64,000 nucleotides of DNA from positions 34,476 to 98,475 of the forward strand of contig NZ_LHZU01000140.1 in the NCBI RefSeq assembly GCF_001580995.1, given 5' to 3'. The position numbers and the translations under genes were made by a program. Below are positions 19,732 to 28,732 of this stretch, in pieces. The notes under the pieces are model-generated. The model worked only from the letters and a program-made list of their open reading frames with translations, made no database searches and was not told the origin of the DNA. The stretch comes from Acetobacter senegalensis. GTDB taxonomy: Bacteria > Pseudomonadota > Alphaproteobacteria > Acetobacterales > Acetobacteraceae. Each line of letters starts with the position of its first letter. Positions within the stretch are counted from its first letter, which is position 1.

Positions 19732-21702
19732 TTATGGTCTTGTCAGTAACGGTCCCCGAGCGCGTGCCCGAGGCTGGTCCGGCGCGAACGAGGAAGCTCC
19801 CCGTGCAGCGCCTGAGGCAAAAAGGTGATGCTCCACCTTTTCACAGATCGCTTCAGCAGTAATGCCGAAACGCTCATACAATGCGTTGGCCGGGGCAGAC
19901 GTGCCGAAATCATCCATGCCAACAAAAATTCCTTCCGGGCCAAGCCAGCGTTCCCAGCCAAAGCCGGATGCGGCCTCAATCCCTATCCGTAATCCCGCTC
20001 CTCCCAGAACTGCACGGCGGTACGTGCCGGGCTGGGCGGCAAACAGTTCCCAACATGGGATGGATACCACCGCAGCGCGGATGTTCCGCTGCGCCAGATG
20101 GTGCGATGCTTCAAGCGCAATGGCAACCTCTGGGCCGGAGGCAATCAGCGTGACCTGCCGTTTTTCCGGACTGCGGATAACGTAACCGCCACGGGTTGCG
20201 CCCCCCAAGACTGCGGCCGGAAAACGGAGGGGCGTGTTCTGGTGGGGACACAGTACCAGAACAGCCGGGCCACCCTGCCAGTGGAGAGCGGCCTCCCAGC
20301 ATTTGAAGGTTTCCTCTGCACTGCCGGGGCGGAAAACGGCCAGATTAGGGGTGGCGCGCAGGCTGGCCAACTGTTCAACCGGCTGCCACGCGCCGCCGCC
20401 ATCCCCAAGGGCCAGACCGTCTCCGGTAAGAAGATACAGCACTTTCTGGCGCGTGAAGGCCGCCATGCGTAGCGCGGAACGCATGCGGTCCACGGTCATC
20501 ATGCTGGCGGCGGCGCAGGCCAGCACACCACCATGCAAGGCAAGACCGTTGAGCATACCAGCCATGCCGTGTTCTTGAATGCCGCATTCCCGACCTTTGG
20601 CCAGTGCCACGGGCCTTTGCCATCCGGCAGTATTCTGGTCAGAGGGGGGCGCGTTCTTGGCGGAGGCTGCGGTAAGGCAGGTCAGTTCCGGCAGGATATC
20701 CGATAGAGCATCCAGCCCAGCCAGCCCGGATTCCTGAGTGGAGGTTTCCAAGGCGGTGCGCATCCGCCATTCCCATGCGCGCTGCCAGTCTTCATGGAAC
20801 AGCGTGGGCGGGCGGGCTGTCTGTTCGCGTTCAAAGGCGGTGCGCTGGCGGTGCCGGGCAAAGCGGCGCAACCAGGAGCGACGGGTGGAAGCGCCGCGCC
20901 TTGCCGTGGGGCTCCACGGGCCAGTCAGTTCTTCTTCTGGCGGAAGATCTGGGCCAAGGGGAGAGAGTGGAGCGGCGGAGGGCAGGCAGGCAATCAGCGT
21001 TGGTTTGCGGGCCCGTAATGTTGCGGCCAGAGCGGAGGTGATGGCGGGAAGATTGTCGGCCTCCACCTTGCGCACCGTCCAGCCAGAGGCACTGAACCGT
21101 GTGAGCGAATCGACAAAATCAGCAGTATCCGGTTCTGAAGGCGGTGCGACCAGCACGGCCAGACGGTCCAGCCCGAAGCGGCCCGCCAGTTGGGCGGCTT
21201 CCATCGCAACACCTGTGGCAAGATCCGTATCCTGCGCCAGAACCCAAGTTCGGTGATTGACCAGAGAGCGGCCAAACCGGCGGCAAAGAGCCTGTTCAGC
21301 CAGAGCCATGCCTGCGGCGGCAGCTACCCCCTGCCCTGCCGGGCCGGGAGCCACTTCCACCGCAGGATGACGACCATATTCAAGAGGAACAGCAGCGTGT
21401 TTTTTCTCGCCTGTCAGGCGCAACATGGCGCGGAGCAAGGGCTGCATGGTGGTGGAGGGCACCACAAAACGGTCCCGGTCCGGCCAGTCTGGTGCTGCGG
21501 GGTCAAACCGGAGCACCCGGCACCACAGGGCTGTTACGGGCAGGCACATCAGTTCCAGCACTGCGCGAATATGGGCTGGCAGGGTTTCCGTGCGGAGTAA
21601 CTGGCGCGCAGCGTGGCTCATCCGCACAACGCTGATCTGTTGAGCGGAGAGGCCTCCTTCCTCATTGGAAAGGAGATGGTCTGTCGAAAGGGCTGTTGCC
21701 AT
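19732..21702 (-). CDS. Transketolase-like protein lacking most ThDP and catalytic residues
   Basis: 656 residues, full transketolase length and alignable from end to end. The frame is intact, but the key motifs are gone. The DRDRFVLSNGHGSM block of TktA reads DRDRFVVPSTTMQP (75-88), losing the His. TTGPLGQG reads VAPGPAGQG (117-125). The ThDP/metal motif GDGxxxEG...N reads AQDTDLATG (156-164), with APPSEPD where the Asn should be. The THDSIGLGEDGPTHQP loop ends AWQP (438-441), so the active-site His is Trp439. The general-acid Glu region is kept (GIQEHGM, E377), and the C-terminal domain looks intact. It probably cannot act as a classical transketolase; a structural, regulatory or partner role with gap-pgk is possible. 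Confidence 0.85.
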   Translation of the reverse strand: MATALSTDHLLSNEEGGLSAQQISVVRMSHAARQLLRTETLPAHIRAVLELMCLPVTALWCRVLRFDPAAPDWPDRDRFVVPSTTMQPLLRAMLRLTGEKKHAAVPLEYGRHPAVEVAPGPAGQGVAAAAGMALAEQALCRRFGRSLVNHRTWVLAQDTDLATGVAMEAAQLAGRFGLDRLAVLVAPPSEPDTADFVDSLTRFSASGWTVRKVEADNLPAITSALAATLRARKPTLIACLPSAAPLSPLGPDLPPEEELTGPWSPTARRGASTRRSWLRRFARHRQRTAFEREQTARPPTLFHEDWQRAWEWRMRTALETSTQESGLAGLDALSDILPELTCLTAASAKNAPPSDQNTAGWQRPVALAKGRECGIQEHGMAGMLNGLALHGGVLACAAASMMTVDRMRSALRMAAFTRQKVLYLLTGDGLALGDGGGAWQPVEQLASLRATPNLAVFRPGSAEETFKCWEAALHWQGGPAVLVLCPHQNTPLRFPAAVLGGATRGGYVIRSPEKRQVTLIASGPEVAIALEASHHLAQRNIRAAVVSIPCWELFAAQPGTYRRAVLGGAGLRIGIEAASGFGWERWLGPEGIFVGMDDFGTSAPANALYERFGITAEAICEKVEHHLFASGAARGASSFAPDQPRARARGPLLTRP

Positions 21703-21971
21703 TCGCCTGCCTCAGGTGACGGGCCTGTCATGACGACCGGTCTTCTCATCACTGCGTTTTGGTCAATAAAGGGGTGTGGAGATTTGAGCAAGGGCTCATC
21801 CACATAACCGAATGTACACAAGCAAAGGCCAGAAAAACGACAACAAAACGGCAGACGGGCGTGATTTTGGCCTGTCTTTATGAGGGTGTTGCCTTGCGTT
21901 GGGCGCAAAGGAGCGCGAAAGAGAGAGAAAGACCACTCTACTTTTTCAGCCTGCTCGGAGATCTGCCCCTC

Positions 21972-22448
21972 ATGCCCTCTGTTTCCTGTTTTGCAGAAAG
22001 GCGGCCTGTTGTGCGGATCATGCTGCTGGCAGGCGTTGCGCTGTGCCTGAACGGGTGCAAACTGGTGGACCAGAAAACCTTTAATCCGCAGGCGGGCACA
22101 CCGCCCAAACCCTATATTCCGCCGCCGCCGCCCGGTCCGCCCCCTGTGCCGCCGCTGGTGGAACTGGTGGGGGGCACACCTTCTGAAGAATGGGCAGCCC
22201 CAGTTGACCGGATGGTGCATGAGGCACTGGCACGGAAGCCAAACATTCTGTTTGTGGTAAAATGTCTGGTGCCGGCGTCCGGAAAAAGCGAACTTGATCA
22301 ACTGACACTGGTGCAACTGGTGCAGGGTGATGGGCAGGCCGTGACAAAAGAAATTGTCAAGGCAGGAGCGGCTCCTGAACAAGTGGAAATAACCGCTATG
22401 CCAGATTCGACCGTGACGAAGCCGGTCATCAGGGTGTATGTGCAGTAA
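21972..22448 (+). CDS. Small proline-rich lipoprotein
   Basis: 158 residues from the ATG at 21972. An alternative GTG at 22011 with GAAAGGCGG upstream would give a more compact signal peptide. The hydrophobic segment IMLLAGVALCLNGC ends in a lipobox (LNGC), so it is probably an outer-membrane or periplasmic lipoprotein. Then follows a Pro-rich linker (PPPPPGPPPVPP) and a ~90-residue domain with no recognised function. It lies 5' of hemA and divergent from the transketolase-like gene; no functional link is evident. Confidence 0.6.
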   Translation: MPSVSCFAERRPVVRIMLLAGVALCLNGCKLVDQKTFNPQAGTPPKPYIPPPPPGPPPVPPLVELVGGTPSEEWAAPVDRMVHEALARKPNILFVVKCLVPASGKSELDQLTLVQLVQGDGQAVTKEIVKAGAAPEQVEITAMPDSTVTKPVIRVYVQ

Positions 22449-22556
22449 AGCTTACACCATTATGTGAAGTCATACTGTAAAAAGACACCGGCCAGACGGC
22501 CGACGGGCCATGCGCCGTGCCCCGACCGTTTCTGACGACGCGAGGAGAGTAGTAGC

Positions 22557-23834
22557 GTGGGATTGATCAAGAACGCCCGGCATCCGTTTTATGAACATTG
22601 CCATTCGGCGTTGAACGAGATCAGGCAGCAAGGACGGTACCGCACATTTACACCGCTGGCGCGACTGGCTGAGCGTTTTCCCCTGTATGAGGAAGAAGTT
22701 GCCGCCGTGCCGGAAGGGCGTGAAGTAGTGGTGTGGTCAACCAATGACTATCTGGGCATGGGCGTGGTGCCGGAAGTGCAGGAAGCAGCCATTGCGGCTA
22801 TCCGTGAGCACGGCGCTGGCGCAGGGGGCACCCGCAACATTGCCGGAACCAGCCCGCTACACACGCAGCTTGAGGCGGAACTGGCATCGCTGCATGGCAA
22901 GGAAGCGGGCCTGCTGTTTGTTTCCGGTTATGTGTCCAACCAGGCCAGCCTGCAAACCATCCTGACCTCCATGCCGGGCTGGATCTGCTTTTCAGACCGC
23001 ATGAACCATGCGTCCATGATCGCCGGTATCAAAGGGGCCCGCGGCTCTCAGACCGTTATTTTTGAACATAATGATCTGGCTGATCTGGAAGCCAAGCTGG
23101 CGGAAGCTCCAGCGGAAGCCCCCAAGTTGATCGCGTTTGAAAGCGTGTATTCAATGGATGGGGATATGGCGGATATTGCCGGTATCTGTGCGCTGGCGCG
23201 CAAATACAATGCCATCACCTATCTGGATGAAGTACACGCCGTTGGCCTGTATGGTGAAGAAGGCGGTGGTGTCTCCCAGCGTGATGGCGTGGCGGATCAG
23301 GTTGATATTATTGAAGGCACGCTGGCCAAGGGATTTGGCGTGCATGGCGGGTACATCACGGCTTCAGCCGAGATTGTCGATTTCCTGCGCTCCACGGCAT
23401 CTGGCTTCATTTTCACAACGGCACTTCCTCCGGCTGTTGTGGGTGCGGCGCTGACCAGTGTGCGCAAGGTCCGTGCTGAAGGCTGGCGGCGTGAGAAGAT
23501 GTTTGAGCGGGTGAATACCTTCCGCCAGCGTCTGCGTGCGGCGGGTATTCCCTTCACCATGACGCCCAGCCACATTGTGCCGGTGCCGATCGGGGATGCA
23601 GAAACCTGTAAGCGCATCAGCCGCCGCTTGCTGACGGAATATGGTCAGTATGCCACCCCCATCAATTATCCCACGGTTGCCAAAGGCACGGAACGTCTGC
23701 GGCTTACGCCGGGGCCATTCCACACTGATGAGATGATGGACGAGATGGTGCGGGCGCTTTCTGTCCTGCTGCGGGAAGAAGGGGTTATTCCCGGCCGTTC
23801 AGCAGCGGAACGTCAGACAGAAAAAGCAGCCTGA
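22557..23834 (+). CDS. hemA: 5-aminolevulinate synthase
   Basis: 425 residues, GTG start at 22557 behind GGAGAG. Hallmarks are [17 protein letters not shown], the substrate-binding [13 protein letters not shown], the PLP aspartate in [12 protein letters not shown], and the PLP-lysine region [13 protein letters not shown]. It condenses glycine and succinyl-CoA to 5-aminolevulinate, the alphaproteobacterial C4 entry to heme. Heme demand is high in acetic acid bacteria because of cytochrome-linked oxidases and dehydrogenases. It is followed by a terminator shared with the convergent DsbA-type gene. Confidence 0.97.
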   Translation: MGLIKNARHPFYEHCHSALNEIRQQGRYRTFTPLARLAERFPLYEEEVAAVPEGREVVVWSTNDYLGMGVVPEVQEAAIAAIREHGAGAGGTRNIAGTSPLHTQLEAELASLHGKEAGLLFVSGYVSNQASLQTILTSMPGWICFSDRMNHASMIAGIKGARGSQTVIFEHNDLADLEAKLAEAPAEAPKLIAFESVYSMDGDMADIAGICALARKYNAITYLDEVHAVGLYGEEGGGVSQRDGVADQVDIIEGTLAKGFGVHGGYITASAEIVDFLRSTASGFIFTTALPPAVVGAALTSVRKVRAEGWRREKMFERVNTFRQRLRAAGIPFTMTPSHIVPVPIGDAETCKRISRRLLTEYGQYATPINYPTVAKGTERLRLTPGPFHTDEMMDEMVRALSVLLREEGVIPGRSAAERQTEKAA

Positions 23835-23927
23835 GTTTTACGTAAGAAAAAGCCGGAAAACTGGCGGCAAAAGCCGGGTGGAGGAAACACCCCCGGCCCG
23901 CTGAAACGGACTTTTCAATCAGCTCAT

Positions 23928-23965
23928 AAAAAAGGCCTCATCCCACACGGGACGAGGCCTTTTTT
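23928..23965. terminator. Bidirectional terminator, hemA / DsbA-type gene
   Basis: A run of A, then AGGCCTCATCCC pairing with GGGACGAGGCCT (12 bp, one mismatch) around ACAC, then a run of T. It separates convergent genes. Confidence 0.9.
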
Positions 23966-23969
23966 GCTA

Positions 23970-24746
23970 TCAGCCGGCTTCGCGCAGGCGGCCAAGGGCT
24001 GCTCTCAGTTCATCATAGGAGACAGCGCCGGGAATGATTTCCTTGTCTCCGATAATGAAGGTGGGGGTGCCTTCAAGATCTATGGAGCGGGCGAGTTCCA
24101 GATTATGGCTGGCTGCGGCAATGACCTTGGGGTTTTTCATGTCAGAAAGCAGGCGATCCGGGTCTAGCCCGACATGGAGCGCAATGCGGCGAATCCGGTC
24201 AGTGGAGGCGCTGGCGGGGTCTGCCATCAGAGCTTTCTGGAACGGCACATAGGCGTTCTGTAATCCGGCAGCCAGAATGGCCTGCGTATCCATCACGCTG
24301 TTGGGACCCAGCACAGGGATAACCTTTTCAACTAGCTTCAGGTCAGGCTCGGCGGCCACCAGCTTATCCAGATCGGCCAGAACCTTGCGGCAGTAAGGGC
24401 AGCGGGGGTCATAAAATTCCACCACCTTCAGCTTGCCGTGTGGGTTGCCCAGCACAACGTCTGTCGTGCTGTCTCCAAACTGGGCAGGATTCTTGTGCAC
24501 GGCTTCAAGGGCTGACGTGGCTTTCTGCGCAGAAGCCTTGGCCTGTAATGCCGTGATGGCATCTGACAGGATGGAAGGGTCCGTCTTCAACGCATTGCGC
24601 ATGATCTCAACAATTTCAGCGCGTTGCGTGGGAGTGAAGCCACTGTCAGCCGCGCGCGCTGGGGCTGCGGTGCTGCTAAGCAGAAGAAAACAGGCGGCCC
24701 CGGCAAGGGCGAGTGGCCTGAAAGAGGAGGAGATCAGCTTTTTCAT
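23970..24746 (-). CDS. Periplasmic DsbA-family thiol:disulfide oxidoreductase
   Basis: 258 residues. A signal peptide covers about residues 1-33 (KKL...PARA). A helical N-terminal stretch (~40-90) is followed by a thioredoxin-fold domain with active-site CPYC at 116-119 (FYDPRCPYCRKV) and cis-Pro segment GTPTFIIGDK. The extra N-terminal helical part is typical of the DsbA/ScsC-like and Com1-like alphaproteobacterial proteins that oxidise or shuffle disulfides in the periplasm. Whether it is an oxidase or an isomerase cannot be told. Confidence 0.88.
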   Translation of the reverse strand: MKKLISSSFRPLALAGAACFLLLSSTAAPARAADSGFTPTQRAEIVEIMRNALKTDPSILSDAITALQAKASAQKATSALEAVHKNPAQFGDSTTDVVLGNPHGKLKVVEFYDPRCPYCRKVLADLDKLVAAEPDLKLVEKVIPVLGPNSVMDTQAILAAGLQNAYVPFQKALMADPASASTDRIRRIALHVGLDPDRLLSDMKNPKVIAAASHNLELARSIDLEGTPTFIIGDKEIIPGAVSYDELRAALGRLREAG

Positions 24747-24893
24747 GGTTTTTCACCTGTAAAGCAGAACTGGTGGGATGGGAATGCAGCGTTCGCATGC
24801 TAACAGAGAGCAGGAAATGACACGGATGTGTTGCTGCCTGTGCGGAACAGGGTTATCGGAAGAGAACCATGCGCCCCTTTGCGGGCAGACCAG

Positions 24894-26360
24894 ATGAAGT
24901 GGAGACATCAAGGCGTGCCCGAGCGTTTCAGAAAGACCCGTTCAGCCCGGCTTGCGCCGTTATTTTCAGGTCAGGCCCGCATGGCGGCGCTTATGATGAC
25001 CTGTTCCCTATCGGCTTGTGGCCTTATTGGGGGGCACAAGGATCCAGGCGCCCCTGTGGTCACAGGCTTTGTGGGCGAAGTAGCGGCGGACGAACCCCAA
25101 GCCGCCCTTGTTGCCCGTGATGTGTTAGCCAAAGGGGGCAATGCGGCAGATGCTGCGGCTGCCCTTGGCATGGCGTTGTCTGTCACCCTGCCCTCCCGTG
25201 CGTCTCTGGGGGCTGGCGGGGCATGTCTGGCCTGGAAGCCGGGGCAGGAACAGGGGCAGGCTTTTGTATTCCTGCCAAAAGCCGGACAGGCTGATGCCAA
25301 GGCTGATCGCCCTGCCGCAGTGCCCATGCTGGCGCGTGGCCTGTATCTGATGCAACTGCGGTACGGCAGTGCGGATTTTGCCGATATTCTGGTGCCAGCG
25401 CGTAATCTGGCCACGGATGGTGTGCCTGTCAGTGGGCTTCTGGCGTCTGATCTTGCGGCTGTGCAGTCTCCCTTGCTGGCGGATGAAAAGGCCCGCGCCA
25501 TTTTCAGTAATGGCAACGGCAGTGTGCTGAAGGTGAGTGACCTGATGGTGCAGCCGCGCCTTGCCGGGGCGCTTGAGCGGATGCGGATTGCTGGCGTGGG
25601 CGATCTGTATGGAGGCTCACTGGGACAGACATTTGTGCAGGCCTCTCAGGCTTCGGGTGGTGGTTTGACCTCGTCTGATCTGCGCGACAGTCTGGCAACG
25701 GCTGAACAGCCGCTCATGCTGAGCGCCGATGGCGTTCAGATCAGTTTCCTGCCGCCGCCGGCAGATGGTGGGTTAGGAACAGCCGCAGCCTTTGCCGGTG
25801 GTCAGGGTCATGCCACGGTACGGGGCGAAACTGTTGTATCCGGCTGGCGTGCACGGCAGGCCGGTAAGGGCGGCAGCGCGAGTGTTGCGGATGCGCAGGC
25901 TCTGCTTACTTCCGGCAGCTTGCCCAGCGGGTCCGCTCTGCCTCCTCTTCCTGCCTCAACCTCCTTTGTGGTGACGGACCGACAGGGAGAAACGGTAAGC
26001 TGTGCGCTGACCATGAATAACCTATTCGGTACCGGGCGTGTGGCTGGTTCCACCGGCATTGTGCTGGGGGCTTCTCCACTCCGGCGGCCCCAGCCATTGC
26101 TGACAGCTGCCATTGCGCATCAGGGTGCGGCACAATTCCGTGCTGCTGCAACGGCATCCGGGCAGAATGTGGCTGCTGATACCGCTGCGGTTGCCTTGCA
26201 GGCTGCATTGGCCGGAGGGCGGCCGGAAGTGACATCAGGGCCTGGGCGGGCCAATTTTGTATCCTGCCCTGCTGGTTTGCCGGGGGATTCCGGCAAATGC
26301 TTTGGCTGGACAGACCCGCGCGGTTCTGGTCTGGCCATATCGTCTGACCGGCAGAAATAA
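24894..26360 (+). CDS. Gamma-glutamyltransferase-like lipoprotein with altered active site
   Basis: About 488 residues if the ATG at 24894 is used; 24981 is another candidate. A lipobox (SLSAC) follows a short hydrophobic segment. The N-terminal GGT signature is clear: LAKGGNAADAAAALGMAL and SLGAGGACLAW. The substrate-binding RE block is missing (PKAG there). The autoprocessing/nucleophile motif TTH reads S355-T-S (ASTSFVVTDRQGETVS), and the PGKRPLSSM loop is absent. Classical GGTs mature by autocleavage at the Thr. Ser might still work, but with the other losses this is more likely a specialised or inactive paralogue at the membrane. Confidence 0.72.
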   Translation: MKWRHQGVPERFRKTRSARLAPLFSGQARMAALMMTCSLSACGLIGGHKDPGAPVVTGFVGEVAADEPQAALVARDVLAKGGNAADAAAALGMALSVTLPSRASLGAGGACLAWKPGQEQGQAFVFLPKAGQADAKADRPAAVPMLARGLYLMQLRYGSADFADILVPARNLATDGVPVSGLLASDLAAVQSPLLADEKARAIFSNGNGSVLKVSDLMVQPRLAGALERMRIAGVGDLYGGSLGQTFVQASQASGGGLTSSDLRDSLATAEQPLMLSADGVQISFLPPPADGGLGTAAAFAGGQGHATVRGETVVSGWRARQAGKGGSASVADAQALLTSGSLPSGSALPPLPASTSFVVTDRQGETVSCALTMNNLFGTGRVAGSTGIVLGASPLRRPQPLLTAAIAHQGAAQFRAAATASGQNVAADTAAVALQAALAGGRPEVTSGPGRANFVSCPAGLPGDSGKCFGWTDPRGSGLAISSDRQK

Positions 26361-26378
26361 TATTTTCTGGCTATGGCG

Positions 26379-26406
26379 AAACAGGCGGCTTCGGCCGCCT
26401 GTTTTT
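26379..26406 (+). terminator. Terminator upstream of recA
   Basis: AAACAGGCGGC-TTCG-GCCGCCTGTTT, an 11-bp stem with a TTCG tetraloop and T tail. It ends the GGT-like gene. Confidence 0.92.
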
Positions 26407-26416
26407 GGCTTGAATT

Positions 26417-26431
26417 GTTCTTATTTTGTTC
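26417..26431. promoter_or_regulatory. LexA (SOS) box of recA
   Basis: GTTC-TTATTTT-GTTC matches the alphaproteobacterial LexA consensus GTTC-N7-GTTC. It lies ~200 bp upstream of the recA start, just after the previous gene's terminator, and implies a long recA leader. Confidence 0.8.
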
Positions 26432-26629
26432 TAAATAAAATGGAACAGAACCAGAGGTCTGACACTGTGGAGTCTTTCTCGCGTGATGCTCGTCATTGCG
26501 GGGGGCGGCGTTTTTATGGCAGGTCTTGAGAAAAGCGCGTTGGAATAAAAGCTTCAGTCTGAGGCTTCTTGTCCCCAGCGTGAGATGCGCCTTTGGCCGG
26601 AGCCGGAGGCAACAGGGAAAAGGTGAAGC

Positions 26630-27652
<1,023 letters not shown>

Positions 27653-27662
27653 AACCTGCCTG

Positions 27663-27696
27663 AAACCTCAACACGAAACGTGTGAGAGGTTTTTTG
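27663..27696 (+). terminator. recA terminator
   Basis: An AAACCTC ... GAGGTTT outer stem with an inner ACACG/CGTGT stem is followed by T6. Confidence 0.85.
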
Positions 27697-27716
27697 GAGG
27701 CTGGTAACCCAGCCTC

Positions 27717-28235
27717 TCAGAGGGAAACCGGGCGGCTGAGAAGGCTGGCTTCCGCATCATAAGAGGCCAGTATTGCCCGCTCTGCTTCTGAAACGGCTTC
27801 TGGCGTAAAACCCTGTTTGCGCCAGAATGTCTGGGCATGCCGAGTAGATGTCAGGCTTAGCAGCGGTACACTGAGCCTGCGGGCCGCATCTTCTGCCAGC
27901 GCAATGGCCTTTTGGGCGGCTCCCTGCCCTCTGGCGCTTTCTGCCAGAACCAGATCATGAATATACCAGCGGTCTGCCGGAACAGGCAGGCTTCCCAGCA
28001 GCGTGTTGAGCGGAGGGCTTATGCTGCCCCGCCACGGATGGCTGAGCATATAGCCCATTACTCCCTCAGAACCGGAAAGCACCCAACATCCCTGAGGTGC
28101 AAGTGCCAGTCGCTCTGTGAAAATTTCGTTATCTTCCGGGTAATCCGTATGCACGGTAGCCGCCAGGGCGACTGTAGCCGCAAGATCGGCTGGCATCATG
28201 GGGCACCAGATGGTATTTGCGGAAAACAGTGTCAT
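27717..28235 (-). CDS. GNAT-family N-acetyltransferase
   Basis: 172 residues from the ATG at 28235; the frame is open to 28298, but the extra 21 residues do not resemble GNAT sequence. The acetyl-CoA loop is RGQGAAQKAIALAEDAA, preceded by the strand IHDLVLAESA, with the C-terminal element FWRKQGFTPE. Substrate unknown. It is divergent from the ModE-like regulator, sharing a short ~90 bp intergenic region. Confidence 0.78.
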   Translation of the reverse strand: MTLFSANTIWCPMMPADLAATVALAATVHTDYPEDNEIFTERLALAPQGCWVLSGSEGVMGYMLSHPWRGSISPPLNTLLGSLPVPADRWYIHDLVLAESARGQGAAQKAIALAEDAARRLSVPLLSLTSTRHAQTFWRKQGFTPEAVSEAERAILASYDAEASLLSRPVSL

Positions 28236-28327
28236 GACAGGTTTGCCACAGCTCCGGCCTGAGTAAGAGAGAACATGAGTCCTCACATTATCATGCAAAA
28301 TACCATCCAGCCAAAGCAGGTCGCCTG

Positions 28328-28687
28328 ATGCCTGATCGGGTAAGACTGACCTTGCGGGTAGACGCAGATGGCAAGGCCGCTTTAGGGCACGGAAAAATTC
28401 GTTTGCTGGAAATGTTGGCGGAAACCGGGTCCATTTCTGCGGCGGGCCGGGCCATGGGGATGTCTTATCGGCGCACCTGGTTGTTGGTGGACAGTCTCAA
28501 TCAGTTATTCAAAGCGCCTCTTGTCGCCACCCGGCCAGGTGGTGGTGGTGGTGCTTTTCTGACAGAAGAGGGCGAGACCGTTGTCCGGCTTTATCGGGAA
28601 ATAGAGCAGGAAGCGGCGCAGGCTTCAGCCCAGAATCTGGCCAGAATCGAGCAGCTTCTTGCGCCGGGGCAGGCCGAATGCCCTTAA
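28328..28687 (+). CDS. ModE N-terminal-type winged-helix regulator
   Basis: 119 residues, only the DNA-binding half of ModE. The helix-turn-helix region is KIRLLEMLAETGSISAAGRAMGMSYRRTW in sequence order, followed by the GGGGGAFLTEEG wing. Full ModE senses molybdate through C-terminal MOP domains, which are absent here, so ligand response is doubtful. Similar one-domain proteins regulate molybdate or aromatic metabolism genes. It lies 45 bp upstream of opgG and divergent from a GNAT gene, so control of either is possible but unproven. Confidence 0.8.
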   Translation: MPDRVRLTLRVDADGKAALGHGKIRLLEMLAETGSISAAGRAMGMSYRRTWLLVDSLNQLFKAPLVATRPGGGGGAFLTEEGETVVRLYREIEQEAAQASAQNLARIEQLLAPGQAECP

Positions 28688-28732
28688 AAAGCCGTAACGA
28701 AGCAACAAACCTGTCAAAAAAGTAAAACGGTT

